Below, in pieces: positions 43,138 to 53,117 of a stretch of DNA of 64,000 bases. Under the pieces are notes generated by a model that saw nothing but the letters and a program-made list of their open reading frames with translations, did not search any database and was not told the DNA's origin. Position 1 is the first letter of the stretch, and each line of letters starts with the position of its first letter. The position numbers and the translations under genes were made by a program. Source of the DNA: Flavobacterium glaciei (lineage in GTDB: Bacteria; Bacteroidota; Bacteroidia; Flavobacteriales; Flavobacteriaceae). The stretch covers positions 62,001 to 126,000 of the forward strand of contig NZ_QQBA01000003.1 of assembly GCF_003350545.1 (NCBI RefSeq), written 5' to 3'.

Positions 43138-43905
43138 ATGAAAAAACTAATCTTATTCTTTATATTGATCGTAACAGTAAGCTTTGATTCTCCTCAGGAA
43201 GATGCTTATGGTGTGGGAGAATTTTTTAAATTCAGAATACATTACGGGATAGTAAATGCAGGATATGCCACATTAGAAGTAAAAGATGCGGCTATAAATA
43301 ACAAAAAAACGTATCATATTGTAGGGAAAGGATATACCACTGGAATGTCCCGATTTTTCTTCAAAGTAGATGATTTGTACGAAAGTTATATTGATAAAGA
43401 AACGAAAAATCCATATCGCTTTGTTCGAAAAATTGACGAAGGCGGCTACACTAAAAACCAAGAAGGTTTTTTTAATCAGTCTGTTAATAGAGTAGTTGTA
43501 AAAGATTACAAGCACAAAACCGAAAAAACGCTTTACATACCAAAAAACACTCAAGACATACTCTCCACATTTTATTACTTAAGGAATCATCCTAATATTG
43601 ATAAGTTAAAAATTGGGGAATCAGTCGCAATAGACATGTTTTTTGATGATGAAACTACTAAATTCAAGCTAAAGTTTATTGGTCGGGAAGATATTACCAC
43701 TAAATTTGGCGTCGTTCCATCAATGATTTTTAGGCCATTGGTGCAATCTGGGCGTGTTTTTAAAGAGCAAGAAAGTCTTACGGTTTGGATATCAGATGAT
43801 GATAATAAAGTGCCACTTAGAATAAAAGCCAGTTTGGCAGTAGGTTCAATCAAAGCAGATATAGATGCGTATAAAGGTTTGAAAAAACCTTTTAAAACAA
43901 AATAA
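43138..43905 (+). CDS. DUF3108 domain exported protein
   Basis: A 255-aa protein from the ATG at 43138 (MKKLILFFILIVTVSFDSP); a TTG five codons upstream is less likely. A signal peptide at 1-18 precedes a DUF3108 domain (GEFFKFRIHYGIVNAGYATLEV ... TTGMSRFFFKVDDLYESYID). The family is periplasmic and beta-rich, with a fold related to lipoprotein carriers, but has no known activity. It lies 2 nt before the tryptophan dioxygenase gene, so the two share an mRNA; no functional link is apparent. Confidence 0.9.
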   Translation: MKKLILFFILIVTVSFDSPQEDAYGVGEFFKFRIHYGIVNAGYATLEVKDAAINNKKTYHIVGKGYTTGMSRFFFKVDDLYESYIDKETKNPYRFVRKIDEGGYTKNQEGFFNQSVNRVVVKDYKHKTEKTLYIPKNTQDILSTFYYLRNHPNIDKLKIGESVAIDMFFDDETTKFKLKFIGREDITTKFGVVPSMIFRPLVQSGRVFKEQESLTVWISDDDNKVPLRIKASLAVGSIKADIDAYKGLKKPFKTK

Positions 43906-43907
43906 TA

Positions 43908-44843
43908 ATGAGCAATAACGACAATTCAGAAGCTATTTTAAAAGAAATCGAGCTTAAATATGAAGCAATAAATCAAAAAACGGAGACCCAGCTTGAAGGT
44001 CTATTGTGGTCAAAACCAATTACATATTGGGATTATATTCAAACAGATGCTTTATTAAATCTTCAAACTCAAAGAACGACGCTTCCGGATGAGATGGTTT
44101 TTATCATGTACCATCAGGTGAACGAATTAATATTTAAGATGATACTTTGGGAAATGCGCCAGATTTCCTATTGTGAAAATATTCAAACTGATTTTTTTAC
44201 CGAAAGATTAATGAGAATCAGTCGGTATTTTGATATGTTAACGACCTCTTTCAGTATTATGGGAGATGGAATGGAAGTGGAACAATACATGAAATTTCGA
44301 AATACACTGACACCTGCGAGTGGCTTTCAGAGTGCGCAGTACCGATTAATAGAATTTTCTTCTACAGACCTTATAAACTTGATTGATCACCGTTATAGAG
44401 ATTCAATTGACAGGAATACCTCATACGAGTTTGCCTTGGAACATTTGTATTGGCAAGCCGCCGGAAAAGATTATCACACCGGCAAAAAATCATTTCTATT
44501 GGAGGAATTTGAGAGAAAATATAAAAAAGAATTCCTGGCGCATATGGAGGAATACAACACCATAAACATTTGGCAAAAATTCAAACAATTACCGGAATCA
44601 GATCAAAAAAATCCTGAATTAGTACAAGCGATGCGTCATTATGACCATACGGTAAACATTACTTGGGTAATGCAACATTTAAATACAGCAAAAAAATACA
44701 TTGATCAAAGCGGAAAGGGTAATGGCGAAGCTACAGGTGGAAGCGACTGGAAAAAATACATGCATCCAAAATACCAGAGAAGAATTTTCTTCCCTGAATT
44801 ATGGAGTAGCCATGAGTTAGAAAATTGGGGAGTAGAAATGTAG
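43908..44843 (+). CDS. kynA: Tryptophan 2,3-dioxygenase
   Basis: A 311-aa haem enzyme that opens the indole ring of tryptophan to N-formylkynurenine, the first step of the kynurenine route. Recognisable segments are FIMYHQVNELIFKMILWEM near the N-terminus, FRNTLTPASGFQSAQYRLIE, and the haem-ligand histidine region MRHYDHTVNITWVMQHL. Length is slightly above the bacterial norm. With hmgA and hpd it gives the window a concentration of aromatic amino-acid catabolism. Confidence 0.93.
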   Translation: MSNNDNSEAILKEIELKYEAINQKTETQLEGLLWSKPITYWDYIQTDALLNLQTQRTTLPDEMVFIMYHQVNELIFKMILWEMRQISYCENIQTDFFTERLMRISRYFDMLTTSFSIMGDGMEVEQYMKFRNTLTPASGFQSAQYRLIEFSSTDLINLIDHRYRDSIDRNTSYEFALEHLYWQAAGKDYHTGKKSFLLEEFERKYKKEFLAHMEEYNTINIWQKFKQLPESDQKNPELVQAMRHYDHTVNITWVMQHLNTAKKYIDQSGKGNGEATGGSDWKKYMHPKYQRRIFFPELWSSHELENWGVEM

Positions 44844-44863
44844 GTTGAATTAAAAAGCACGGT

Positions 44864-46078
44864 TTGAAACAAATATTTATAGTTATAATAGCAATATTTT
44901 CTTTAGTATCATGTAATAAAACGGAGGAAATAAAGGAGGAAAAAGCAGTAAAACGTATTCCTAAAAAGAGTGAGTTTGGTTTTGTGTATGCTGATTTTAA
45001 TGTCATTCACGATACGATACAAAAAGGTGATACTTTTGGGACTTTATTAGAACAACAAAATATAGGAGATCGACAAGTATATGACATTATCGCTAAAGTA
45101 AAAGATAGTTTTGATGTGAGAACAATCAGGATAAACAAACCTTTTACAATGCTTCGGTCCAAAAATAAAAAGAAAGATTTACAGGTTTTTATTTATCAGC
45201 CTGATAATTTAAGCTACTACGTAGTTGACTTTCGGGATACTGCAGTTTCTGTTTACAAAAAAACAAAACCCATTACGATTAAGCGACGCACTATAGGTGG
45301 CGTTTTGAAAGAGTCTTTATCAGAAACTTTAGGCAATGCTAAGATTGAAGTAGCCTTAGCTAGTAAGATAACTAAAATATATGCGTATTCCATTGATTTT
45401 ATGAAACTTAAAAAAGGCGATCGTTATGCGATAACTTTTACAGAGCGATTCATAAATGATACAGTTTATGATGGAGTAGAAGAACTAGAAGCTTCCTTTT
45501 TTGAATACAAAGGAAAAATCATTTATGCATTTCCTTTTGCTCAAAATTCTGGTAAAATAGAATATTATGATGAGCAAGGGAAAACACTGAAAAATTTCTT
45601 CCTTAAATCACCAATAAAATTCAGTAGAATTTCCTCTCGATTTTCATCAAGTCGTTTTCATCCGGTACAACATCGTTGGAAAGCACACAAAGGAACGGAT
45701 TATGCAGCTCCACGCGGAACTCCCATTACTGTTACAGCAGGAGGTGTAGTTGAACAAAGTGGTTTTACGGCTGGAAACGGAAATTTTGTAAAAGTAAAAC
45801 ACAATGGAACTTATTCTACTCAATACCTGCACATGTCAAAAATATTGGTAAGACGCGGTCAACGTGTAAATCAAGGTCAAGTCATTGGTTTGGTTGGAAG
45901 TACTGGTTTGGCAACAGGTCCTCATGTATGTTATCGATTTTGGAAAAATGGCAAGCAAGTTGATGCGCTAAGGCTTAAATTACCTACTGGTGAACCTATG
46001 ACCGGTAATAATAAAAGTCGATTTTTGGAAAAAATAACACCTCTGAAATTCCAGCTAGATAGTGTCGCTAATCTATAA
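44864..46078 (+). CDS. M23 family peptidase lipoprotein with HxC in place of HxH
   Basis: A 404-aa lipoprotein (lipobox SLVSC, C17) starting at TTG 44864; no ATG gives an intact signal. The C-terminal LytM/M23 domain has H275 and D279 (HKGTD), H323 (QYLHM) and then GPHVCYRFW, so the usual second His of the HxH zinc motif is C356. The catalytic zinc would be held by His, Asp and Cys, or the enzyme may be inactive. I have seen this GPHVCYRF form in other Bacteroidetes. It follows kynA after 20 nt and probably acts on, or regulates, peptidoglycan cleavage. Confidence 0.9.
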   Translation: MKQIFIVIIAIFSLVSCNKTEEIKEEKAVKRIPKKSEFGFVYADFNVIHDTIQKGDTFGTLLEQQNIGDRQVYDIIAKVKDSFDVRTIRINKPFTMLRSKNKKKDLQVFIYQPDNLSYYVVDFRDTAVSVYKKTKPITIKRRTIGGVLKESLSETLGNAKIEVALASKITKIYAYSIDFMKLKKGDRYAITFTERFINDTVYDGVEELEASFFEYKGKIIYAFPFAQNSGKIEYYDEQGKTLKNFFLKSPIKFSRISSRFSSSRFHPVQHRWKAHKGTDYAAPRGTPITVTAGGVVEQSGFTAGNGNFVKVKHNGTYSTQYLHMSKILVRRGQRVNQGQVIGLVGSTGLATGPHVCYRFWKNGKQVDALRLKLPTGEPMTGNNKSRFLEKITPLKFQLDSVANL

Positions 46079-46224
46079 TTACAAATTTTTTTTGCTTATT
46101 TGAAAATGCACTTGCTTTAAAAACCGAAATAATTCAACTGATGGTATTATGGCTACTATTTAGTGTTTTTCTTGCTAAATTGTGATATAATCGAAAACCC
46201 ATTTACCATTAAAACTAATTTCAG

Positions 46225-46232
46225 TATTTTTG
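46225..46232 (+). promoter_or_regulatory. -7 promoter box for pgi
   Basis: TATTTTTG fits TAnnTTTG and lies 35-42 nt before the ATG. -33 element not clear. Confidence 0.4.
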
Positions 46233-46266
46233 CCAAGTTTAAATAATACTACAAACTACCTAATAA

Positions 46267-47919
46267 ATGGCTTTAAATACTATAAACCCAACAGAAACGA
46301 ACGCTTGGAAGAAACTTGAAATGCATTACAATGAAATGCAAAAAGCTTCGATGTCAGAATTATTTCAGTTGGACGCAACGAGAACTGAAAAATTCAATTT
46401 AAAATGGAATGATTTTTTAATTGACTATTCTAAAAACATTATTAATCAAGAAACACTTCAGTTATTACAAGAATTAGCAGATGAAGTTGGTCTAAAAAGT
46501 GCTATTTCAGATTATTTTGAGGGAGCGATAATTAACCAAACCGAAAATAGAGCAGTGCTTCATACTGCGTTGCGAGCGCAAGAATCTGCAATTATAAATG
46601 TTGAGGGTCAGAATGTGGTTTCTGAAATTTATGAAGTAAAAAATAAAATAAAAGCATTTACAAATGAAGTTACTTCAGGTGCAAGAACGGGTTACACAGG
46701 AAAACCTTTTACGGATGTTGTTAATATAGGTATTGGAGGGTCAGATTTAGGCCCAGCTATGGCTGTTGAAGCATTACAATTTTACAAAAATCATCTCAAT
46801 GTTCATTTTGTTTCTAATGTTGATGGTGATCACGTCAATGAGGTTATAAAAAAACTAAATCCGGAAACTACCCTTTTCGTGATTGTTTCTAAAACATTTA
46901 CCACGCAAGAAACACTTACTAATTCTGAAACTATCAAAAAATGGTTTTTATCTCAAGACTTTGGGACAACTCAGGAAGATATTGCTAAGCATTTTGTTGC
47001 GGTTTCGACCAATATTCAAAAAGCAACAGAGTTTGGGATAAATCCGAACAATGTATTTCCTATGTGGGACTGGGTTGGTGGAAGATTTTCTCTTTGGAGT
47101 GCCGTTGGACTTACAATAAGTTTAGCTGTAGGATACGATAATTTTGATGAATTGTTGCAAGGAGCTAATGAAATGGATGAGCATTTCAAAACGGAAGAAT
47201 TTGATAAAAATATGCCTGTTATCTTAGCATTATTGAGCATTTGGTACAATAATTTTTTTGGTGCCGAAAGTGAAGCCTTGATTCCGTATACGCAATACTT
47301 GCAAAAACTAGCACCTTACTTGCAACAAGGAACTATGGAAAGCAATGGTAAAAGTGTAGGACGTGATGGAAAGCCAGTAAATTATCAAACGGGAACTATT
47401 ATTTGGGGAGAACCGGGAACTAATGCGCAACACGCTTTTTTTCAGTTAATTCATCAGGGAACAAAATTGATTCCTGCAGATTTTATAGGTTTCATAACTC
47501 CTTTATACGGAGATAATGACCATCATGATAAATTGATGTCTAACTTTTTTGCACAAACAGAAGCATTAATGCATGGCAAAACAGAAACGCAAGTTCAAGC
47601 AGAATTTGATAAACAAGGAGTTTCAGCGGAAAAAGCTAAATTTCTTTTGCCTTTTAAAGTCTTCTCAGGAAACAAGCCTACAAACACTATTTTAATTCAA
47701 AAGTTGTCGCCAAAAACTTTAGGATCATTAATATCTATGTATGAACACAAGATTTTTGTACAAGGAATTATCTGGAATATTTTTAGTTTTGATCAATGGG
47801 GTGTTGAGTTGGGTAAACAATTAGCTAATTCTATTTTAGAAGAAATAAATACAAAAACCGTAAAAAACCATGACAATTCTACAGCTTTTTTATTGAATCA
47901 TTTTCTGATAAATAAATAG
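46267..47919 (+). CDS. pgi: Glucose-6-phosphate isomerase
   Basis: A 550-aa PGI, the long form as in E. coli. The signatures are [36 protein letters not shown], the catalytic region [35 protein letters not shown] and the C-terminal [11 protein letters not shown]. It interconverts glucose 6-phosphate and fructose 6-phosphate. Single gene with its own -7 box and terminator. Confidence 0.97.
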   Translation: MALNTINPTETNAWKKLEMHYNEMQKASMSELFQLDATRTEKFNLKWNDFLIDYSKNIINQETLQLLQELADEVGLKSAISDYFEGAIINQTENRAVLHTALRAQESAIINVEGQNVVSEIYEVKNKIKAFTNEVTSGARTGYTGKPFTDVVNIGIGGSDLGPAMAVEALQFYKNHLNVHFVSNVDGDHVNEVIKKLNPETTLFVIVSKTFTTQETLTNSETIKKWFLSQDFGTTQEDIAKHFVAVSTNIQKATEFGINPNNVFPMWDWVGGRFSLWSAVGLTISLAVGYDNFDELLQGANEMDEHFKTEEFDKNMPVILALLSIWYNNFFGAESEALIPYTQYLQKLAPYLQQGTMESNGKSVGRDGKPVNYQTGTIIWGEPGTNAQHAFFQLIHQGTKLIPADFIGFITPLYGDNDHHDKLMSNFFAQTEALMHGKTETQVQAEFDKQGVSAEKAKFLLPFKVFSGNKPTNTILIQKLSPKTLGSLISMYEHKIFVQGIIWNIFSFDQWGVELGKQLANSILEEINTKTVKNHDNSTAFLLNHFLINK

Positions 47920-48005
47920 AGAACTTACATTGTTTATTTATTTACTATTTCATAAGTTTTTTTTGATTTAAAAATTTATTGTTTTTTTTTATATTTAAAT
48001 ACACA

Positions 48006-48039
48006 AAAGGCACTGATTTAATTTAAATCAGTGCTTTTT
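48006..48039 (+). terminator. Terminator after pgi
   Basis: A 12-bp stem, gcactgatttaa with ttaaatcagtgc (48010-48034), flanked by aaaag and cttttt. It is almost loopless at the centre. Confidence 0.8.
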
Positions 48040-48263
48040 GTTTATAAGTCACTCTGCTTTAGTATTTTTTAAAAAAAATACATAAATCATTGGTATTGTA
48101 CAATACTAATTTTTTTTATAAAAAAATAATTAAAAACCAAAAAAAAACGAGGATAACACATTATTTTAACAAAAACTATAAATAAATCATTTTGAGTAAA
48201 AAATCCTATTAGAAAAAGACATTATTCTTAACGTTGTGTTAACTTTTTACGATAAAAATGTTA

Positions 48264-48271
48264 TATTTTTG
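48264..48271 (+). promoter_or_regulatory. -7 promoter box for the TonB-dependent receptor
   Basis: TATTTTTG, 25-32 nt before the ATG at 48296, followed by cc as in several other starts in this window. A T-rich segment (48243-48248) takes the -33 position. Confidence 0.45.
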
Positions 48272-48295
48272 CCAAATATTAATAAACTAAACAAT

Positions 48296-51200
48296 ATGAA
48301 AAAATTATTAAAATTATTTTTAATTCTAGTTGTACTAATGTTCGCTAACTCTGGAGCTTACGCACAGGGTAACACGAACTCTTCTATTAATGGAAATGTA
48401 TATGATAAGGATTCTCAAACCTTACCAGGCGCATCTATCCTAGCAGTACACACTCCATCAGGTACTCGTTACTCTGCATCTACAGATGCTACAGGTAATT
48501 TTAGTATTTCTAATATGAGAGTTGGTGGACCATATAATGTTACTGTTACTTTTGTAGGTTTTACAAATTTTGTAGACAAAGATGTTTACCTTCAATTAGG
48601 TGAAAACAAAACATTCAAAGTTGTTTTAGCAGAAGAATCTAATGAATTACAAGAAGTTGTAGTAAGAACTTCAAGAGATAACACTTTTAATTCACAAAGA
48701 ACAGGAGCTCAAACAGTAATCAATTCTGACAAAATTAAAGCATTGCCATCTTTATCTAGAAATATCTCGGATTTTGCAAGATTAACACCTCAAGCTCAAT
48801 TGAGAGGAGATGATGTTTTATCTATTGGTGGACAAAATAACAGATTTAATGCAATCTATATTGATGGAGCTGTAAGTAATGACGTTTTTGGATTGGCTGC
48901 AAACGGAACTAATGGAGGACAAACAGGAGTAAGTCCTATCTCTATTGATGCTATTGAGCAATTTCAAGTAAGTGTTGCTCCTTATGATGTTAAATTGTCA
49001 GGGTTTGCTGGTGGTGCTATTAGTGCTATTACACGTTCTGGAACAAATAATTTTGAAGGATCTGCTTATTTCTTGAACCGTGATGAATCTATTGCAGGAA
49101 AAACACCTCCATCATTAGCAGGAACAGCACCAAGAAAAAAGTTAGGTGATTTCTCTGCTATGACTTATGGAGTTCGAGCAGGTGGTTCAATTATTAAAGA
49201 TAAATTGTTTTATTTCATTAACTATGAAAAACAAGACAATGAAACACCGCAACCATTTGAATTATCATCTTACACAGGTTTATCAGGTGGTAGATTAGAT
49301 GAGCTAAGAGCAAAACTAGCTACTTATAACGGTTACAACCCAGGAAACTTTGCTAATACTGTTCGTACTTTAGTAAGTGATAAATTAATTGGTAAAATTG
49401 ACTGGAACATAAATGACAATCACAAATTATCATTCAAACATAGTTATGTAAAAGCTGATCAATATTCACCAAACCGTTCATCAATAACAGCGTTAAGTTT
49501 TGAGAACGGTAGTCAAACTTTCAACTCTGTTACAAATTCTACGTCATTAGAATTAAGTTCTAGATTTGGTAATAAATTTTCTAATAACTTGGTTGTTGCT
49601 TACACTAATGTTGCTGACGATAGAGATCCATCAGGAGATCCATTTCCAACGGTACAAATTTTTGACGGAGCAAACCAAAGTATTTTCTTTGGATCTGAAG
49701 CATTCTCAACGGCTAACTTATTAGATCAAAAAATATTAACTATCACTGATAATTTTGAAATTAACACTGGTATTAGTAAAATTACATTAGGAACTCATAA
49801 TGAGTTTTCTCAATCAAAGAACGTGTTTTTTGGTAATAACTTTGGTTCATACCGATTTTCATCCTTAGATGATTTCTTATTGGACAGAAGGCCAAACAGA
49901 TTTCAAATGAATTATTCATTAATTGGCGGCGAAGGAGATGCATCTTTAGGAGCTGCTGAATTTGGGACTAAACAATTTGGTTTCTATGCTCAAAATGAAA
50001 TGAGATTATCTGATAACTTTAAGTTATCTTATGGGGTAAGAGTTGATATTCCTGTATGGGAAGATGGTTTAGGTAATGCTGATTTTAATAATAGAACAGC
50101 ACCTTTATTGCAAGCAGCAGGTAAAGATTTACAAGGAGCTGTTGTAGGTGAGGGTATCAATACAACAGCTCATATAGCTCCACGTATTGGTTTTAACTAT
50201 GATTTAAATGGTAAAAAAACAACACAAATTAGAGGTGGTGCCGGTGTTTTTACTTCAAGATTACCTCTTGTTTGGCCAGGTGGGACATATAATAACAATG
50301 GTGTAACTCAAGGGGCAATACAAATTACTAATGCTGCACAAATGCCTTTATTCAATCCTAATCCAAGTGTTGCTAGTCAACTAACTGGAGTGCCTAATAC
50401 TGGTGCATTTCCAAGACCAGGATCTGGAGGAAGAGGTGGTAACATTGATTTATTTGCAAAAGATTTTAAATTACCACAAGTATTTAAAGCAAGTTTTGCT
50501 GTAGATCAAAAATTACCATTAGGGTTTGTACTTACATCAGAAGTTACCTATAATGATAACATCAGTGCGGTAGTTTATGAAGATTTAAATATTAGAGCTG
50601 CATCTAGTTTTCTTGCAGGTGCTGATAATAGACCAAGATTCAATGGAAACAATAGAGTTGATAATCAATATTTAGGTATTTATTTAGGTTCTAACACAAG
50701 TGAAGGAAAAGCTTATAACGTAGCATTTACTTTAGCAAAGAATTTCAGATCTGACTTTATAGATGGTAACATCTCAGGAACGTATTCTTATGGTAAGTCT
50801 ACTGTTTTAATGGATGCTACTTCATCTCAAAACAGTTCTCAGTGGAGAAATACAGAAAACTTTAATGGTGCAAATGCATTGAGTTTGTCAAGATCAGATT
50901 TTGACCCAGGAAGAAGGATTATCTCTAACGGTAATGCTACTTTAAAATGGAGTAAATTTACAAAATCTAGAATTGGCTTCTTCTATGAAGGAGCACAAGG
51001 AACACCTATCAGTTATGTATACAATGATGGAGGTCGTTTAATGCAAGATACTTTTACTAACTCTGCTTTAATTTTTGTACCAGCAGTTAAATCTGACATT
51101 ACATTTGTTACTGCTAATGGTTTAACTCCTGATCAACAATGGGATGCTTTTAGTGCTTTCATTGAAGGAAATGAATATTTAAGATCTAGAAAAGGTCAAT

Positions 51201-51541
51201 ATGCAGAGCGTAATGGAGATCGTTTAAAGACAACTCACATTGTCGATCTTAAATTTGCACAAGAATTCATCATTAATGTAGGTAATAAGAAGCATACATT
51301 TGAGTTAACAGCTGACATATTCAACTTTACAAACTTATTGAATAAAAATTGGGGTAAAAGATATTTCACACCAAGTGATAGTGTACGATTATTGACTCAA
51401 GTTGGAGCTGTTAATAGTACTACACCTCCAACTTTTACTTACAATCCAGCAACAGGTAATACAATTAACCAAATTGATGATGTAGGTTTAAATTCATCAA
51501 GATGGCAAATGCAAACTGGTGTTCGTTATACGTTCAACTAG
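48296..51541 (+). CDS. Oar-like TonB-dependent outer-membrane receptor
   Basis: A 1081-aa outer-membrane protein from the ATG at 48296 (MKKLLKLFLILVVLMFANSG); the frame from 48236 would add 20 residues before the signal peptide. After the signal peptide (ends AYAQ) comes a carboxypeptidase-regulatory-like domain (SSINGNVYDKDSQTLPGASI), a plug (INSDKIKALPSLSRNISDFA ... GGQNNRFNAIYIDG) and a large beta barrel ending in GVRYTFN. This resembles Oar proteins, abundant in Bacteroidetes and unlike SusC in lacking a SusD partner here. Substrate unknown. Codon use looks AT-rich and regular, consistent with high expression. Confidence 0.92.
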   Translation: MKKLLKLFLILVVLMFANSGAYAQGNTNSSINGNVYDKDSQTLPGASILAVHTPSGTRYSASTDATGNFSISNMRVGGPYNVTVTFVGFTNFVDKDVYLQLGENKTFKVVLAEESNELQEVVVRTSRDNTFNSQRTGAQTVINSDKIKALPSLSRNISDFARLTPQAQLRGDDVLSIGGQNNRFNAIYIDGAVSNDVFGLAANGTNGGQTGVSPISIDAIEQFQVSVAPYDVKLSGFAGGAISAITRSGTNNFEGSAYFLNRDESIAGKTPPSLAGTAPRKKLGDFSAMTYGVRAGGSIIKDKLFYFINYEKQDNETPQPFELSSYTGLSGGRLDELRAKLATYNGYNPGNFANTVRTLVSDKLIGKIDWNINDNHKLSFKHSYVKADQYSPNRSSITALSFENGSQTFNSVTNSTSLELSSRFGNKFSNNLVVAYTNVADDRDPSGDPFPTVQIFDGANQSIFFGSEAFSTANLLDQKILTITDNFEINTGISKITLGTHNEFSQSKNVFFGNNFGSYRFSSLDDFLLDRRPNRFQMNYSLIGGEGDASLGAAEFGTKQFGFYAQNEMRLSDNFKLSYGVRVDIPVWEDGLGNADFNNRTAPLLQAAGKDLQGAVVGEGINTTAHIAPRIGFNYDLNGKKTTQIRGGAGVFTSRLPLVWPGGTYNNNGVTQGAIQITNAAQMPLFNPNPSVASQLTGVPNTGAFPRPGSGGRGGNIDLFAKDFKLPQVFKASFAVDQKLPLGFVLTSEVTYNDNISAVVYEDLNIRAASSFLAGADNRPRFNGNNRVDNQYLGIYLGSNTSEGKAYNVAFTLAKNFRSDFIDGNISGTYSYGKSTVLMDATSSQNSSQWRNTENFNGANALSLSRSDFDPGRRIISNGNATLKWSKFTKSRIGFFYEGAQGTPISYVYNDGGRLMQDTFTNSALIFVPAVKSDITFVTANGLTPDQQWDAFSAFIEGNEYLRSRKGQYAERNGDRLKTTHIVDLKFAQEFIINVGNKKHTFELTADIFNFTNLLNKNWGKRYFTPSDSVRLLTQVGAVNSTTPPTFTYNPATGNTINQIDDVGLNSSRWQMQTGVRYTFN

Positions 51542-51560
51542 TTTAATTTAAAATATTGTA

Positions 51561-51593
51561 ACCCTCATTTCAATTGAAATGAGGGTTTTTTTT
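51561..51593 (+). terminator. Terminator after the TonB receptor
   Basis: The arms accctcatttcaa and ttgaaatgagggt are perfectly complementary (13 bp, 51561-51586) and are followed by a T run to 51593. Confidence 0.9.
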
Positions 51594-51635
51594 ATGCCTT
51601 TTTTTCTTATATTTGTTAAAACAAAAATAATTTAT

Positions 51636-52070
51636 ATGTACCATTTCATTCAAAAATTCCACTCTGGGTGGGCTTATTTAGCACTTTTAGTATTAGTGAT
51701 TGCAGTGATTAATTCCTTAATTGGGATGACCTCAAAAAAAGAATTCACTTCTAAAGACCGAAAAATTGCATTGTTTGCATTAATAGCGATACATACTCAA
51801 TTATTAGTTGGGTTAATTTTATATTTCGTGTCTCCTAATGGATTAAATATGATTAAAGCAGTAGGAATGGGTGGATTAACAACTGAAAGCAGGTTGCTGG
51901 CATTAGAGCATCCTTTAATTAATATTATTGCGATTGTTCTTATTACTATTGGTTGGTCTAAGCATAAAAAATTACTGACTAATGAATCAAAATTCAAAAC
52001 TTTCTCTATTTTTTATGGTTTAGGTTTAGTACTAATTTTGAGTAGAATTCCATGGAAAATTTGGTTATAA
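51636..52070 (+). CDS. Conserved four-TM membrane protein
   Basis: A 144-aa protein from the ATG at 51636 (MYHFIQKFHSGWAYLALLVLV); the longer frame from 51579 would begin inside the preceding terminator. Four TM helices (about 10-30, 46-66, 90-108, 118-138) with conserved-looking HSGWAY, HTQLLVG and EHPL histidines suggest a membrane haem protein or cytochrome b-like fold. Family name not certain. A terminator follows it. Confidence 0.75.
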   Translation: MYHFIQKFHSGWAYLALLVLVIAVINSLIGMTSKKEFTSKDRKIALFALIAIHTQLLVGLILYFVSPNGLNMIKAVGMGGLTTESRLLALEHPLINIIAIVLITIGWSKHKKLLTNESKFKTFSIFYGLGLVLILSRIPWKIWL

Positions 52071-52079
52071 AAACCAATT

Positions 52080-52105
52080 AAAGCTCTAGAAATAGGGCTT
52101 TTTTT
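52080..52105 (+). terminator. Terminator after the four-TM protein
   Basis: An 8-bp stem, aaagctct (52080-52087) with agggcttt (52094-52101; one G-T pair), followed by TTTT. Confidence 0.7.
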
Positions 52106-52151
52106 ATCTAGGTATGGTTTTTGTAAAATAGATTTAACTAACACGATATAT

Positions 52152-52649
52152 ATGAAAAAATCAATAACATTATTTCTTTTCCTTGCAATTATTAGCTTAG
52201 TCAATAGCCAAAGTTCAATTTCAGAAAAACAAAAAGCATCAATTCAAAAAGCCTCAATTCAAAAAGATACGCTCAAGAAAGGTAAATCAACTATAGAATT
52301 AGAAGAAAACAAAATAGATTCTTTAATTACTTCATTAGGTAAATTTAAAATATATAAAAAAGAAGCACATGCTTCCTATTATGCAGATAAATTTAATGGA
52401 AGAAAAACCGCCAGTGGTAGAAAATTTGATAATAACAAATATACTGCAGCACACAAAAAACTTCCTTTTGGTACAAAAGTAAAAGTTACCAATGAAAAAA
52501 ATGGGAAGTCCGTAATTGTTGAAATAACGGACAGAGGTCCGTTTGTAAAATCTAGAGAAATCGATCTTTCCAAAAGAGCTTATATGGATATTACTTCTAA
52601 TAAAGGTAGTGGAGGGATGCTGGTAACCATAGAATTGCTAACTAATTAA
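52152..52649 (+). CDS. RlpA-like double-psi beta-barrel protein
   Basis: A 165-aa exported protein: signal peptide at about 1-19 (VNSQ), a short linker with a tandem KASIQ-KASIQ duplication at residues 28-37, and a double-psi beta-barrel domain at about 73-163 (ASYYADKFNGRKTASGRKFD ... VEITDRGPFVKSREIDLSKRAY). The DRGPF motif and catalytic-type Asp agree with the RlpA lytic transglycosylase family acting on denuded glycan at septa. No SPOR domain, so septal targeting is uncertain. Convergent with the CYTH gene, with no gap between stops. Confidence 0.9.
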   Translation: MKKSITLFLFLAIISLVNSQSSISEKQKASIQKASIQKDTLKKGKSTIELEENKIDSLITSLGKFKIYKKEAHASYYADKFNGRKTASGRKFDNNKYTAAHKKLPFGTKVKVTNEKNGKSVIVEITDRGPFVKSREIDLSKRAYMDITSNKGSGGMLVTIELLTN

Positions 52650-53117
52650 TTACCAATTTTTGAAGGGATTATTGCTCAAATAGGCATTATAATAGCGTAT
52701 GTCACGCGTTACTTCAGTACCCAGCCAGTCTGGTTTTATAAAAGTCTCTTTTTCAGATTTAAGCTCAATTTCTGCCACAATCAACCCCTCGTTCTCTCCA
52801 TAAAATTCATCTACTTCAAAAACATGGTCCCCTTTTTTTATTTCAAAACGAGTTTTATCAATGACCCCTTTTTCACATAAAAGTAATAGCGCTTGAGCTT
52901 CGCTTACCGAAATTTCTTTCTCCCATTCAAATCGGGATAATCCTGTTTCGTTTGACGCTCCTTTTATGGTAAGAAACCCTTTCTCGCCCTTAATGCGAAC
53001 ACGAACAGTTCGCTCTGGATTTGAGTTTAAATAGCCTTGTGCAATATGGTTTTTATCAAAAGCTTCTATTTTGAACGAATCATTTTTCACGAGAAATTTT
53101 CTTTCTATTTCTATCAT
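52650..53117 (-). CDS. CYTH domain triphosphatase
   Basis: A 155-aa protein of the triphosphate tunnel metalloenzyme superfamily. The ExExK signature is at residues 3-7 (MIEIERKFLV), and arginine/lysine strands such as RTVRVRIKGEKGFLTIKG fit the tunnel. Small bacterial CYTH proteins mostly hydrolyse inorganic triphosphate; adenylate cyclase or thiamine-triphosphatase activity is possible but less common. Monocistronic; its stop directly abuts the rlpA-like stop. Confidence 0.92.
   Translation of the reverse strand: MIEIERKFLVKNDSFKIEAFDKNHIAQGYLNSNPERTVRVRIKGEKGFLTIKGASNETGLSRFEWEKEISVSEAQALLLLCEKGVIDKTRFEIKKGDHVFEVDEFYGENEGLIVAEIELKSEKETFIKPDWLGTEVTRDIRYYNAYLSNNPFKNW

Larger units (their letters stand above)
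47920..48295. other. Intergenic region between pgi and the TonB receptor
   Basis: This 376-nt AT-rich stretch has no gene. It holds the pgi terminator (48006-48039), a perfect 14-bp palindrome gtattgtacaatac (48093-48106) followed by taattttttttata, and the receptor promoter near 48264. The palindrome could be a second weak terminator or an operator; the long T run after it favours the former. Confidence 0.5.
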
